The notes: generated by a model not told the origin, from the letters alone. Shown: positions 1 to 9,522, counted from the first letter of the stretch. The stretch is DNA of 64,000 nt from Mayfieldus sp963772265 (GCA_963772265.1 CAVYWS010000006.1:62001-126000), one strand, 5' to 3'. Numbers and translations: made by a program.

Positions 1-1308
1 GTAGGCAACGGTCAGGACCGCGAGATGGGCCAGCGCCGTGCCCATGCTCGGCCCGGAGGAATCCAGCGCCCTCTCCATCGCGTGCAGGGCCGGCTTGAAG
101 GGAAAGAGCGCGGTGAGGACCTTGATCACGTCGAACAGGGCGTGGCCGACGGTGCCGGACGGGATCAGCGACAGAAAGGCGATCGGCAGCGAGACCATGA
201 AGGCGAGCAGCGACGCCGCCCGCACCTCGCGGGTCGCGGCGCCCAGCGCCGCGCCGGCGGCCGCGAACGCCGCGCCGCCGGCCAGGATCGCAACCAAAAA
301 GAGGGCGAAGCGGCTCCACTGCAGCGAGACGAAGATCTGCAGGCCGGCGAGCATCAGCAGGGTCACCACCAGCGAGACCAGCATCCCGAGGCCGACCTTC
401 TCGGTCAGCAGCCTGCCGCTCGAGACGAGGCCGCGGGTGAGCCGGGCGAACGCGTTCTCCTCCCGCTCCAGCGCCAGCGAGCCGGCGACCAGCAGCACCG
501 TGACGAACATCAGGGTCACGGTCGCGGCGACCGCGATCGCGAAGATGTCGAGCGGCGGCGTCTCGCCGGAGATCACGTCCTTGTCGACCTTGATCGGCTG
601 CGCGACCGAGGAGAGCAGCGGGTTGGCGAGATCGAGGTTCTGCTCGGCGAGGCTGGCGAAGCGGATCACCCGGTCCAGCGCCGCCGCTTCGGCCGGTGAG
701 TGCACCGACGGGCGAAGCGCGCGCAGGATCCGCTCGGTGTTGGCGAGGCCGAGGACCGGGAAGCTCTGGCCGAGCAGGTCGAGCGAACCGCCGCGCTGGA
801 TCAGGTCGAGATAGCGGGTCGAGATCCGCGCCACCTCGCGGGCGATCTTCAGGTTCGCCTCGCTGAGCAGGCTGTCGATCCGGTCGTTGACCAGGCGCTC
901 CTTGACCGGGTCCTCCTGGTTGACGATCACCTGCACGGTCGGCTGCTCGGGGTTGAGCCCGGACAGCGACTGCAGCTTGGTCACCAGGTCCGGGGGCAGG
1001 ATCAGCGCCCCGAGCACGTCGCCGCTTTTGACCTTGTCGATCGCCTGCTGGCGGGTCGTGACCCGGACGCATTCGATCCGCGCGCACAGGGTGCTGCGGG
1101 CCCCGGTGATGTTGACCTCCTTGTCGCCGATCTTGAACGGGGTGCTCTGGGGCACCTGGTTGAGGAAGGCGACCCGGGGCTTGCCGGGGCTGCGCTCGAT
1201 CGCGAAGCCGACCAGCAGAGCGATCAGGATCGGATAGACGATCAGAAGCGCCGCCTGCAGCGGCGAGCGCCGCAGGATCTGGATGTCCTTGAGCAGAAGC
1301 CAGCGCAT
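1..1308 (-). CDS. ABC-2 type transporter permease (3' end beyond window)
   Basis: Membrane subunit of an ABC exporter, partnered with the ATPase that ends 26 bp upstream. I translated the minus strand: it begins MRWLLLKDIQILRRSP, has one hydrophobic segment just after that (AALLIVYPILIALLVGF), then a soluble extracytoplasmic domain of roughly 200 residues, then several membrane segments (for example ATVTLMFVTVLLVAGSLAL). This is the ABC-2/YhgE-type layout: one N-terminal helix, a large outer domain and a C-terminal helix bundle. The C-terminus runs off the window edge, so the length is unknown. The substrate cannot be inferred. Confidence 0.85.
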   Translation of the reverse strand, partial: MRWLLLKDIQILRRSPLQAALLIVYPILIALLVGFAIERSPGKPRVAFLNQVPQSTPFKIGDKEVNITGARSTLCARIECVRVTTRQQAIDKVKSGDVLGALILPPDLVTKLQSLSGLNPEQPTVQVIVNQEDPVKERLVNDRIDSLLSEANLKIAREVARISTRYLDLIQRGGSLDLLGQSFPVLGLANTERILRALRPSVHSPAEAAALDRVIRFASLAEQNLDLANPLLSSVAQPIKVDKDVISGETPPLDIFAIAVAATVTLMFVTVLLVAGSLALEREENAFARLTRGLVSSGRLLTEKVGLGMLVSLVVTLLMLAGLQIFVSLQWSRFALFLVAILAGGAAFAAAGAALGAATREVRAASLLAFMVSLPIAFLSLIPSGTVGHALFDVIKVLTALFPFKPALHAMERALDSSGPSMGTALAHLAVLTVAY

Positions 1309-1333
1309 CAGGCGTGGATCGTGGAATCAGTCA

Positions 1334-2098
1334 TCAGTGGCCACGGTGGTGGAGGTAGGCGACGAAGGCGGTCTCGAAGTCGGCCTCGGCGGTCTCGGGC
1401 GCCTCCCGCTGCACGGCGTCGCGGAGCTCCTGGGCCCCGCCGTCGAACAGCCGCTCGCCGTCGGCGAGGACCAGCAGGCGCTGCCCGTAGCGCTCGGCCT
1501 CCTGGATGTTGTGGGTGGAGAAGATCACCGTCGTGCCCTCCGCCGCCAGCGCGGAGACGAACTCCCAGAGGCGCGCCCGCTGGCGCGGGTCCAGCCCGGC
1601 GCTCGGCTCGTCGAGCAGCAGCACCACCGGCTGGGCGAGCAGCCCGATCGCGATGTTGATCCGCTGCTGGTTGCCGCCCGACAGGCGGGCGACCTGGTCG
1701 TGGCGCCGGTCGGAGAGCGCGGTCTGCTCGAGCATCTGCTCGACGCTGCCCTCGACGTCGGGGCGCTTTTCGAGGCGGGCGAAGAGGCGCAGGTTCTCCT
1801 CCACCGTGAGACGGCGGTAGAGCGCCGCCTGCTGCGGGACCCAGCCGATCTCCCCGTGCGGCAGGTGGACCTCGCCCTCGTCGGCGCGGACGATCCCGGC
1901 GAGGATCGAGAGCAGCGTCGTCTTGCCGGCGCCGTTGGGCCCGATCACCGCCAGCAGCTCGCCGCGGTGGGCCTCGAAGTCGACCCCGCGCAGCGCCGGC
2001 TGTTGGCCGTAGCGCTTGACGATCCCTCGCGCCTCCAGCGCCGCTCCGGTGCCGGCCCTGCCGCTCGCCGGTGGCGTCCCGGGTCCGGTGGCTGCCAT
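1334..2098 (-). CDS. ABC transporter ATP-binding protein
   Basis: ATPase of the exporter whose permease follows immediately. 254 residues. Walker A GPNGAGKTT at about residue 54, Q-loop near GWVPQQAALY, signature LSGGNQQR, Walker B VVLLLDEPSAGLDP and switch histidine in STHNIQEAE are all present, so it should be active. This is the drug/lipid/Nod-type exporter ATPase class that pairs with ABC-2 permeases. The first 20 residues are low-complexity; a later start is possible. It is divergently transcribed from the phosphodiesterase at 2167. Confidence 0.9.
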   Translation of the reverse strand: MAATGPGTPPASGRAGTGAALEARGIVKRYGQQPALRGVDFEAHRGELLAVIGPNGAGKTTLLSILAGIVRADEGEVHLPHGEIGWVPQQAALYRRLTVEENLRLFARLEKRPDVEGSVEQMLEQTALSDRRHDQVARLSGGNQQRINIAIGLLAQPVVLLLDEPSAGLDPRQRARLWEFVSALAAEGTTVIFSTHNIQEAERYGQRLLVLADGERLFDGGAQELRDAVQREAPETAEADFETAFVAYLHHRGH

Positions 2099-2153
2099 CG
2101 CGGAAACGCTAGACGACCCGGCACACCCCCCGCGCCGCGCGAGGCGCCCGGGG

Positions 2154-2159
2154 TACGCT
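2154..2159 (+). promoter_or_regulatory. Putative -10 element TACGCT for a leaderless transcript
   Basis: TACGCT lies exactly 7 nt before the GTG at 2167 and no Shine-Dalgarno sequence intervenes. The spacing fits transcription starting at the first base of the start codon. Confidence 0.45.
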
Positions 2160-2166
2160 CCGCGGC

Positions 2167-2947
2167 GTGCGTGTGCTCTTCATCGGCGACGTGGTCGGCA
2201 GCCCTGGGCGCCACGGGCTCGCGCGCGTGATGCCGGAGCTGCGCGAGCGTCACAGTCCCGACCTGGTGGTCGTCAACGGCGAGAACTCGGCCGGCGGGCT
2301 GGGCATAACCGAGGGGACCGCGGAGGAGCTGTTCGCCGCCGGCGCCGGGGTGATCACGACCGGCAACCACGTCTACAAGCACCGCGACGCCTACGAGTTC
2401 CTCGACCGCGAGGAGCGCGTCGTGCGCCCGGCCAACTACCCGGCCGGCAATCCCGGCCGCGGTCACACCGTGGTCGAGGTCGCCGGGCAGCAGGGTCGGG
2501 GTGGTGAATCTGAGCGGCGCAGTCCAGCTCAAGGTGGCGCGCTCGCCGTTCAGCGAGGTCGACTCGATCCTCCAGCGGCTGGCCGGAGAGGCCGACGTGA
2601 TCCTGGTCGACTTCCACGCCGAGGTGACCAGCGAGAAGGTGGCGATGGGCTGGCATCTCGACGGGCGGGTGGCGGCCGTGTTCGGCACCCATACCCACGT
2701 GCCGACCGCCGACGCGCGGGTGCTGCCGGGAGGGACCGCCTACATCACCGACGCCGGGATGACCGGGTCGCGGGCCGGGGTGATCGGCGTCAAGCGCGAG
2801 CAGGCGCTGGAGGCGTTCGTCACGCAGATGCCGGTTCGCTTCGAGACCGCCGAAGAAGACGTATGGGTGATGGGAGCGGTGGTGGAGATAGCTCCGAATG
2901 GGCTTGCGGAGTCGATAGAGCAGGTTCTGCTTCCGGCTCCGGACTGA
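2167..2947 (+). CDS. ymdB: YmdB-family metallophosphoesterase (TIGR00282), single-base frameshift
   Basis: Predicted 2',3'-cyclic-nucleotide 2'-phosphodiesterase of the YmdB family. The N-terminal part (from GTG at 2167, MRVLFIGDVVGSPGR) carries the metal ligands FIGDVVG, VVNGENSAGG and TTGNHVYKH. The C-terminal part is in the next frame and carries VDFHAEVTSEK and FGTHTHVPTAD. Skipping one G in the GGGG run at 2498-2501 joins them into about 259 residues, the normal family length (B. subtilis YmdB is 264). No catalytic motif is missing. I read it as one gene with a +1 indel, probably a sequence error. Its last ~128 bp overlap the 3' end of the opposing membrane-protein gene. Confidence 0.85.
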
Positions 2948-4603
2948 GCGTCGCGAGCGCGACCAGCAGCCAGGGGACGAACCAGACCAGGTAGAGGTAG
3001 AACCAGTGCTGGGCTATCAGCTGGGTGCCGATCAGAAGCGCCGCCCCCAGCGCCGCCACCTGGGCGATCGACTTTCGCCGCGGCCGGAACGCGACCAGCA
3101 GGGCCAGCGCGGCGAGGGCGAGCATCACCGTCACCCGCAGCGGCTCCAGCGAGGGCACCTGCCCCCAGACGCTGAACGGCGAGTCGCGGTCGATCTGGCT
3201 GGCGACGGTGCGGTGCCAGAAGGTGCTGAGGCCGGGGTCGACGATCGTCTGCGCCATGACGATCAGCGCCGCAACTGAGAAATCCCACCCCAAACCGCAG
3301 TACCGCGGGTCCTGCCGGCAGAGGCTCCCCCGCCGTGCTCGCAGAAAAGCTGCGCGCGGCGGGGGTCCCCCCTCTGCCGTCACCCGCGCGTGTGGCGTTT
3401 CGGTACTTCCCGTCGCGCGCCACCCGCGGGTGGATCCGCCTGGTAGGTCGCCAGCAGCGGCGTGAGGATGAATGGCGAGAATTTCGTCAACCCCGTCAGG
3501 GCCAGGGCGGCGCCGCGGGCGGCGGGGCGGGCCAACAGCAGCAGGGTTGCGACCAGGAGCAGGGCGACGAGGCTGTCGTTGGAGTTCGACTCCAGCACGA
3601 AGGCGGCGTACGGGTAGGCCGCCCAGCCGAAGCCGAGCACGGCGCCGAGCTTGCGGCCATCCGGGCCGGGGCGCAGCCGCCGGCCCAGCAGCACGAGGCC
3701 GGCGAAGGTCGCCAGGTCGAAGAAGATCGCAGCGGCGTGGGCGGCCGGCAGGTCGTCCCAGCTGCCGCTCCACGGCAGCGCCTGCTCGAACGGCACGTAG
3801 GCGTAGTAGTTGACCGGCCCGTAGGTGTCTCCGCTGCCGACGTCGCTGGGGAAGGCGCCGGCGCCGTAGATCGGGTTGCCGTCGACGATCCTGTCGGCGC
3901 CGACCACCCCGGCGTAGCCGACGTCGATCACTCCGGAGTCCGCGACGTTGAGACCGCCCCGGAAGCCGAGCAGGAACAGCGCCGCGATCAGCAGCCAGCT
4001 CGCCGGCCATACCGGTCGCAGGCCCTCGCCGCGGCCGCGGAATCCGATCCACAGCATCCGTGCCATCAGATAGATCAGGGGCGGATACGCGAGCGGCGCC
4101 GAGAGGCCGATGTTGGCCCGGTTGAAGAAGAAATGGGAGGCGCCGAAGGACAGCAGCACCAGCAGGTCGAGGTTTGCAATTCGCCAGGGGCGGCGCCAGT
4201 CGAGCAACCCGAGCAGGAAGATCGCGCAGAGAGGAAGCCAGACGTAGGGGGCGTTGAGGCGGTGCCCGAAGGCGCCCGGATAGCCGCGCGCCATGCTCCA
4301 GGCGACCTGGTAGCCGGTCCAGGACTCGCGGATCGCCCCGGTCGTCGGATCGACGACGACCTGCACCAGGTCCTTGTCGCCGGAGAAGTAGTCGACCTGC
4401 CAGGCGCCGTTGACGATCGATGCGGTCGGGGTCAGGTCGGGGTGCTCGTCGCGCTCGGCGAAGACCTTGGCGTCGGTGTTGGCGATCGCGATCGCCTGGT
4501 GCTTGTTGACACCGCTGGCCCCGGCGCTGGCTGGGACGGCGACGCAGCCGAGCAGCAGGGCGCAGGCCAGCGTCGCCGCCCGGCGTCCCCTCCCCCGGCT
4601 CAT
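2820..4603 (-). pseudogene. DUF2029/GT87-like membrane glycosyltransferase, interrupted by palindromic element
   Basis: Polytopic membrane protein starting MSRGRGRRAATLACALL (signal-like helix), then a ~90-residue outer domain (NKHQAIAIANTDAKVF...), then many hydrophobic helices. The C-terminal part carries WHRTVASQIDRDSPFSVWG, typical of DUF2029 (GT87-like polyprenol-phosphate mannosyltransferase-related) proteins. The reading frame from the start stops at 3380, inside the palindromic element at 3304-3388; the conserved tail continues in another frame from about 3300 to the stop at 2820. The start overlaps the stop of the upstream phosphatase gene by 4 nt, so the two are probably co-transcribed. 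It is either a genuine knockout by the element or a split product. Confidence 0.7.
3304..3388 (-). repeat. Nested-palindrome element, copy A
   Basis: 85 bp read on the minus strand. The ends CGCGGGT/ACCCGCG pair, then CGGCAGAGG/CCTCTGCCG, then CCCCCGCCG/CGGCGGGGG, then an inner GCAG-CTTTT-CTGC hairpin. It shares GGGGACCCCCGCCGCGCGCAG, GAGCACGG(C/T)GGGGGAGC and CAGGACCCGCGG with copy B at 51028-51123. The palindrome CCACCCGCGGGTGG at 3419-3432 may be a further outer arm. It lies inside the DUF2029-like gene, and the stop that ends the upstream reading frame (TGA in CGGGTGAC) comes from the element. Confidence 0.7.
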
Positions 4604-6160
4604 CCCAGCGCCTCGACCCCCGGGCCGACCCAGTCGGCCCGTACCGGCTCCTCCCCGAGCCCGAAGTGCTCGGCGACGATGCCCGCGACGTCGCGAAGCG
4701 ACCACTGATCGCGCTCGCCGGCGCTCTGCGGGCCGCAGCCGCAGAACAGCATCGGGCAGAGCGAGTCGCCGCGGTGCAGCGAGCCATGGCTGCCGCCGCC
4801 GACATGCGAGGTCCCGCCCCAGTCCACGCACTCGTATCCGGGCGTCGCCGAGACCACCAGGTCTCCTGAGTGGGGTGCACCAAGCGCGCCCCAGAGGCGT
4901 TCGAGGGCATCGGGGTAGCTCTCGCTCCGCACCTGGCCGCCGGAGACCTCGAGGTCGAGCGCCGCGGTGTCGCCGCCGATCTCCCAGCCGCGCCCGCGCA
5001 GGTCGCTGACCGAGTCGCCGGGCCGAAAGCGAAGCTCCGCCCCGCCACGCCGGACCACGATCTCCGCCCCCGCGGGCGCCGGGGCCGGGGCCTCTCTGAC
5101 CAGCGCCGCGCCGTCGAGGCTCAGGTAGGCGACCACGTCCACACCCTCCATCGCCTCGGTTGCCTCGCGCACCGAGTCGGGGCCGGGGGCGTCGCCGTGA
5201 TCGAGCAGATAGACGTTGGCGGCGCGGCGCGGTCGGGCTGACCGCGAGCTGCGCCTCCTCGGGCCGGTCCTCGGAGGGCTGAAGGACGGTCCAGCGCTCG
5301 CCCAGCGCATCGGTGATCGGAAGCTCGCGATGAACCGGTGTCTGAGCGTGGTCGGCCATCAGGATCAGCGCGTAGTCGGTGAGAAAGCCGTCGAGGCCTC
5401 CGGCCGCCTCGATCAGCTTCGAGAAGGCGTGGTCGGCGGTGGCGATCGAGTTCGCCATCTCATCGGGGCCGTGGCGGTGGGAGTAATGGTCGTTGTCGGG
5501 CAGCGAGAGGAGCAGGAAGTCGAACAGGTGCCCGGCGGCCAGCTCCGCCGCACAGCAGGCCGAGTACTCGTCGACCGTGCCGGGCCTCGAGGTCGGGCGG
5601 CAGGGCACCCGCCGGCTGGCGTAGAGGTCGCCGTAGAACATCTCCTTCGGCCCCCAGGTCGCGTGGCGCAGCTTCAGCCCGCTGACGTCGACGGCTCGCC
5701 GCATCAGCCCCTCGAGCGAGACCTCGTGCCGGTGGCGGCCCCGGTAGATCAGAAACGGAGTCGACGCGGTCCGCACCCCGGCGTCGTCGAGGCGCTCGAA
5801 GACCGTGTCGACGTCGGGGTTGAGGTGGGCGAGGTTCATGTTGTAGACGAGGTCGTAGAGGGTGCGGAACAGCCCGAAGGTCCGCGAGGCCTCGAAGGAG
5901 GACCCGTACTCGACGTAGCGGCGCTCGAGCCGGTGGTACCAGTTCATCGCGCTGATCCAGTGCCGGTCGGCGCCGACGCCGGTCGCGATCTCGGCGCTGG
6001 CGACCGGGGTCACCGAGGGAAAGCTGGAGACGCAGTCGCCGACCAGGACCCCGCGGCTCAGCAGCTTGGCGAAGGTCGGCGCGTCGCCCTCGCGCGCGGC
6101 CAGCTCGAGCATGTCGGTTCGCATCGAATCGACATAGGCAAGGACGAGCCCCTTCTTCAT
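4600..6160 (-). CDS. Alkaline-phosphatase superfamily protein (type I phosphodiesterase/nucleotide pyrophosphatase-like), single-base frameshift
   Basis: The N-terminus MKKGLVLAYVDSMRTDML holds the first metal-binding aspartate and the nucleophile-type Thr/Ser region of the superfamily; PSVTPVASAEIATG, SLPDNDHYSHRHGP and ILMADHAQTPV supply the later Asp/His ligands. The reading frame then slips; the continuation is AANVYLLDHGDAPGPDSV... to VEALG. Removing one base of the GCGCCGCGCC stretch near 5215-5222 restores a single ~519-residue protein (AVSPTAPRANVYLLD). No signal peptide is seen. The substrate is unknown. Its start lies directly after the stop of the small membrane protein upstream. 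Confidence 0.75.
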
Positions 6161-6161
6161 C

Positions 6162-6596
6162 TCATCTCAGGATGCGGAGGCCCTCGTACTTGCGCTCAGC
6201 CCGACGCCGCCGCGACAGGGCCAGCCAGCCAAGGCCCACCAGCACCAGCAGCGAGACCGGTGGCAGGAGGATCGAGAGGCCGACGAGCGCCAGCGCGGCG
6301 AGAACGACCAGCGAGGCGAGCCCGGCGGCGCCGCTCTCCGCACGCCTCAGGGCACCGGAGACGACCGCGGATACGACCGTTGCCGCGAACCACCCCCCGA
6401 TTGCGCCGATGACGACGCCGGCGACGATCGACTCGCCGTCCTCGGACATCGAGAAGCCGGCGGCGGCGGCGCCAAGGGCAGCTGCGACGAGCGCGATCAG
6501 GGTTCCCTGGCGGCCCCCGGGCCCGAATGCCCCGAGCAGCGCCCCGGCCGCGAGCGCGATTCCCAGGGCCTGGCAGATGGCGAGGAAGAAATCCAT
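6162..6596 (-). CDS. Small hydrophobic membrane protein, unknown function
   Basis: 144 residues from MDFFLAICQALGIALAAG, with about five hydrophobic, Gly/Ala-rich helices and a basic tail (SRRRRAERKYEGLRILR) that should face the cytoplasm. The open frame extends upstream, but the extra N-terminus is Arg-rich and non-membrane, so I chose the internal ATG. Directly upstream of the phosphatase gene (2-nt spacing), hence probably one operon. I do not recognise a named family. Confidence 0.6.
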   Translation of the reverse strand: MDFFLAICQALGIALAAGALLGAFGPGGRQGTLIALVAAALGAAAAGFSMSEDGESIVAGVVIGAIGGWFAATVVSAVVSGALRRAESGAAGLASLVVLAALALVGLSILLPPVSLLVLVGLGWLALSRRRRAERKYEGLRILR

Positions 6597-6679
6597 CGAA
6601 GCCGCAGGGTAGCTTCGCCGGCCGCTGGGTCGCAGGCCGCGCTCCGGCCTCCGTCGCGCGATTGGGCCACACTTAGCGC

Positions 6680-8044
6680 GTGACCGAGCCGCCACACCGC
6701 CGCCGCGCCCACACCACCTCCCACGACATCGAGCGCTACGCGGGGCTGTTCGCCGAGCGCACCCAGGCGATGCGCTCCTCGGCGATGCGCGACCTGATGG
6801 CGATCACCGCCCGCCCCGAGGTGATCTCGCTGGCCGGAGGCCTGCCCGACACCTCGACCTTCCCGCCCGCCAGCTTCGCCGCCCAGATGACCAAGATCGC
6901 CCAGGAGTCGGCGGCCGAGGCGCTCCAGTACGGGCCGACCGAGGGCTTCGAGGAGACCAAGGACTGCATCCTGCAGGTGATGGGAGCCGAGGGGATGCTT
7001 CCCGACCCCGAGGACATCATCGTCACCACCGGCGGCCAGCAGGCGATCGACCTGGTCACCAAGACGCTGGTCGATCCCGGCGATCCGGTGATCTGCGAGG
7101 CCCCCACCTACCCCGGCGCGGTTCCCGTCTTCTGCAGCTATCAGGCCGAGGTGATCCAGATCGAATGCGACGAGGACGGGATGCGGATCGACGAGCTCGA
7201 AGCGGTGCTCGACCGCCTCGCCGGCGAGGGGAGGCGGCCCAAGTTCATCTACTCGGTGCCGAGCTTTCAGAACCCGGCCGGGGTGACGCTGTCGATCGAG
7301 CGCCGCCACCGTCTGGTCGAGCTTGCCCGGGCGCACGAGGTGCTGATCGCCGAGGACAACCCCTACGGCCTGCTGCGCTACGAGGGCGATCCGCTGCCCC
7401 CGCTCTACCAGCTCGAGGGCGGCGACTACGTCATCTACCTCGGCACCCTGTCGAAGATCCTCTCGCCGGGGATCAGGCTCGGCTGGGCCGTCGCGCCGCC
7501 GCCGGTGCTGGAGAAGATCGTGCTCGGCAAGCAGGCGGCCGACCTCTGCACCTCGACCCTGACCCAGTACTTCGTGCGCGAGTACTTCGCCGAGGGCCGC
7601 TGGCGCGATTACGTCGAGAGCCTGGTCGAGCTCTACCGCTCCCGGCGCGACGCGATGCTCGACGCGCTGGGCCGCCACTTCCCGCCCCAGGCCGAGTGGA
7701 CGCATCCCAGCGGCGGCCTCTTCGTCTGGGCGACGCTGCCGGACTACATCGACACCGCCGATCTGCTCGCCAAGGCGCTGCGACGCAACGTCGCCTTCGT
7801 CCCCGGCCAGTCCGCCTACGTCGACGGGCGCGGCGCCAGCTCGATGCGGCTCAACTTCTCCGCCTCGACCGAGGCTGAGATCGACGAGGGGGTGCGCCGG
7901 ATCGGCGAGGTGATCTGGGAGCAGGTCGGCCTCTACGAGACCCTCACCGGGCATCCGACGGCGCCGGCCCCCCGGCGCGAGGAGGCGGACGCGGGCGGGG
8001 ACGTGGTGCCGATGCGCAAGCGCGCCTCCGGCGAGGCCAAATGA
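6680..8044 (+). CDS. PLP-dependent aminotransferase, class I/II (2-aminoadipate/MocR-domain type)
   Basis: 454 residues from a GTG start. VISLAGGLPDTSTFP is the usual N-terminal signature, followed by TTGGQQAIDLV, the VPSFQNPAGVTLS substrate loop, the AEDNPYG aspartate that contacts the PLP nitrogen, the Schiff-base lysine in GTLSKILSPGIRLGW and the C-terminal MRLNFS arginine. It is the LysN/multi-substrate aminotransferase type without the GntR DNA-binding domain. Its stop overlaps the start of the next gene (a D-Ala-D-Ala ligase paralogue) by 4 nt, so the two are translationally coupled; it may supply an amino acid to that ligase, which is inference only. Confidence 0.9.
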   Translation: MTEPPHRRRAHTTSHDIERYAGLFAERTQAMRSSAMRDLMAITARPEVISLAGGLPDTSTFPPASFAAQMTKIAQESAAEALQYGPTEGFEETKDCILQVMGAEGMLPDPEDIIVTTGGQQAIDLVTKTLVDPGDPVICEAPTYPGAVPVFCSYQAEVIQIECDEDGMRIDELEAVLDRLAGEGRRPKFIYSVPSFQNPAGVTLSIERRHRLVELARAHEVLIAEDNPYGLLRYEGDPLPPLYQLEGGDYVIYLGTLSKILSPGIRLGWAVAPPPVLEKIVLGKQAADLCTSTLTQYFVREYFAEGRWRDYVESLVELYRSRRDAMLDALGRHFPPQAEWTHPSGGLFVWATLPDYIDTADLLAKALRRNVAFVPGQSAYVDGRGASSMRLNFSASTEAEIDEGVRRIGEVIWEQVGLYETLTGHPTAPAPRREEADAGGDVVPMRKRASGEAK

Positions 8045-8982
8045 AGGTTGCGGTGCTCAAGGGCGGCCGCTCGCTGGAGCGCGGCGTGTCGCTGCGTTCC
8101 GGTGCCCGGGTCGAGGACGCGCTCGACCGCCTCGGCCACGAGCCGCTGTCCCTCGACGTCGGAGCCGACCTGGTCGAGCGCCTGCTCGCCGAGCGACCCG
8201 AGGCGGCGTTCGTCGCCCTGCACGGCCCGGGGGGCGAGGACGGGACGGTGCAGGAGCTGCTCGAGATTCTCGCCATCCCCTACACCGGGCCGGGGGTGGC
8301 CGCCTGCTCGCGCTGCATCGACAAGACCCTCGCCAAGCACGAGCTGCGCGAAGCGGGAATCCCGACCCCGGACTGGTTCGCCTTCAACGCCACCGCCTTC
8401 CGGGAGCTGGGCGCCGCCGACGCGCTCGAGCAGATCGAGCAGAAGCTCGGCTTCCCGCTGGTCGTCAAGCCCGCCCGGGGCGGATCGGCGCTGGGGGTGA
8501 AGCTGGTCGCGAGCCGCGACGAGGTCCCGGAGGCGCTGGTCGCCGCGTTCAGCTACGACGAGCGCGTCGTCCTGGAGCGCTACGTGCCGGGGCGCGAGCT
8601 GGCGGTCAGCGTGCTCGGCGAGGAGGCGCTGCCGATCGTCGAGGCGATCCCGCGCGAGGGCGACCTCTACGACTTCGAGGCCCGCTACGAGATCGGCCGC
8701 ACCGAGTTCGTCTGCCCCGCCGACCTCGACCGCGAGACGGCGTCGGCGGTCGGAGAGGCCGCCCTGGGCGCCTTCGCAACCCTGCGCTGCTCGGGCTTCT
8801 CGCGCGTCGACCTGATGCTGGGCGAGGACGGGCCGCAGGTGCTCGAGGTCAACGCGATCCCGGGCCTCACCGACACCAGCCTGCTGCCGCAGGCGGCGGA
8901 GGCCGCGGGGCTGGAGTTCGAGCAGCTGGTCGAGCGGGCGCTGGAGCTGGCGCTCGAGCGCAGTGCACGCGCTGCGGTTTAG
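8041..8982 (+). CDS. D-alanine--D-alanine ligase paralogue (divergent ATP-grasp ligase)
   Basis: 313 residues with the Ddl fold: VAVLKGGRS N-terminus, FVALHGPGGEDGT, VVKPARGGSALGV, VLERYVPGRELAVSVLG and the metal-binding VLEVNAIPGLTDTSLLP. It differs from the canonical Ddl at 41283 at substrate positions: SLERGVSLRSG instead of SSEHDVSLRSG, and YDFEARY instead of YDYEAKY, although the catalytic Glu and the Tyr equivalent to E. coli Y216 remain. It probably makes D-Ala-D-Ala or a related D,D-dipeptide. It is coupled to the aminotransferase upstream. Confidence 0.85.
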   Translation: MKVAVLKGGRSLERGVSLRSGARVEDALDRLGHEPLSLDVGADLVERLLAERPEAAFVALHGPGGEDGTVQELLEILAIPYTGPGVAACSRCIDKTLAKHELREAGIPTPDWFAFNATAFRELGAADALEQIEQKLGFPLVVKPARGGSALGVKLVASRDEVPEALVAAFSYDERVVLERYVPGRELAVSVLGEEALPIVEAIPREGDLYDFEARYEIGRTEFVCPADLDRETASAVGEAALGAFATLRCSGFSRVDLMLGEDGPQVLEVNAIPGLTDTSLLPQAAEAAGLEFEQLVERALELALERSARAAV

Positions 8983-8994
8983 GTCGCCCTAACC
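8976..8994. terminator. Possible bidirectional hairpin between convergent genes
   Basis: GGTTTAGGTCGCCCTAACC folds into GGTT(T)AGG/CCTAACC with one bulged T. It contains the stop codons of both flanking convergent genes. It is short and lacks a strong T-tract. Confidence 0.35.
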
Positions 8995-9522
8995 GTCTTC
9001 GCCCTGGGCGAAGTCCTCGGGGGTGACCGTGTCGAGGAAGTCCTTGAACTTCTCGACGACCTCCTCGGGGTCCTCGAGGCCCTCCTGCTCGAACTCGATC
9101 GCCGACTCCTCGATCACGTCGTCGGCGGCGAAGATCGGTGCCGAGACGCGGACCGCGAGCGCCAGCGCGTCTGAGGGGCGGGAGTCGATCTCCAGCTCGG
9201 AGCCGTTGACCGAGATCGTGATCGAGGCGTAGAAGGTGTTGTCGCGCAGCTCGGTCACCGAGACCTTCTCGCACTTGGCGTCGATCTGGTCGAGCAGATC
9301 GGAGAGCAGGTCGTGGGTCATCGGGCGCGGCGTCGAGGCGCCCTGCAGCTTCATCAGGATCGCCGCCGCCTCGGGATGGCCGATCCAGATCGGCAGGAAG
9401 CGGTTTCCGTCGACGGTCTTCAGCAGCACGATCGGCTGCTTGCCGACCATGTCGAAGCTGACTCCGTAGATCTGCATCTGCTGCAAGAAGCGTCTCCGGG
9501 CAAGGGGGCTTGGATTGGCCAT
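8989..9522 (-). CDS. Bifunctional nuclease family protein (DUF151/BFN)
   Basis: Single DUF151 domain: MQIYGVSFDMVGKQPIVLLK, then FLPIWIGHPEAAAILMKLQG, then the conserved DSRPSDALALAVR motif. The family includes plant BFN1-type nucleases and many uncharacterised actinobacterial proteins. The acidic C-terminal tail (LEDPEEVVEKFKDFLD) is common in the actinobacterial members. I chose the ATG at 9522 (MANPSPLARRRFLQQ); the ATG at 9477, just before the domain, is an equally good start and neither has a clear SD. Confidence 0.85.
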   Translation of the reverse strand: MANPSPLARRRFLQQMQIYGVSFDMVGKQPIVLLKTVDGNRFLPIWIGHPEAAAILMKLQGASTPRPMTHDLLSDLLDQIDAKCEKVSVTELRDNTFYASITISVNGSELEIDSRPSDALALAVRVSAPIFAADDVIEESAIEFEQEGLEDPEEVVEKFKDFLDTVTPEDFAQGEDG

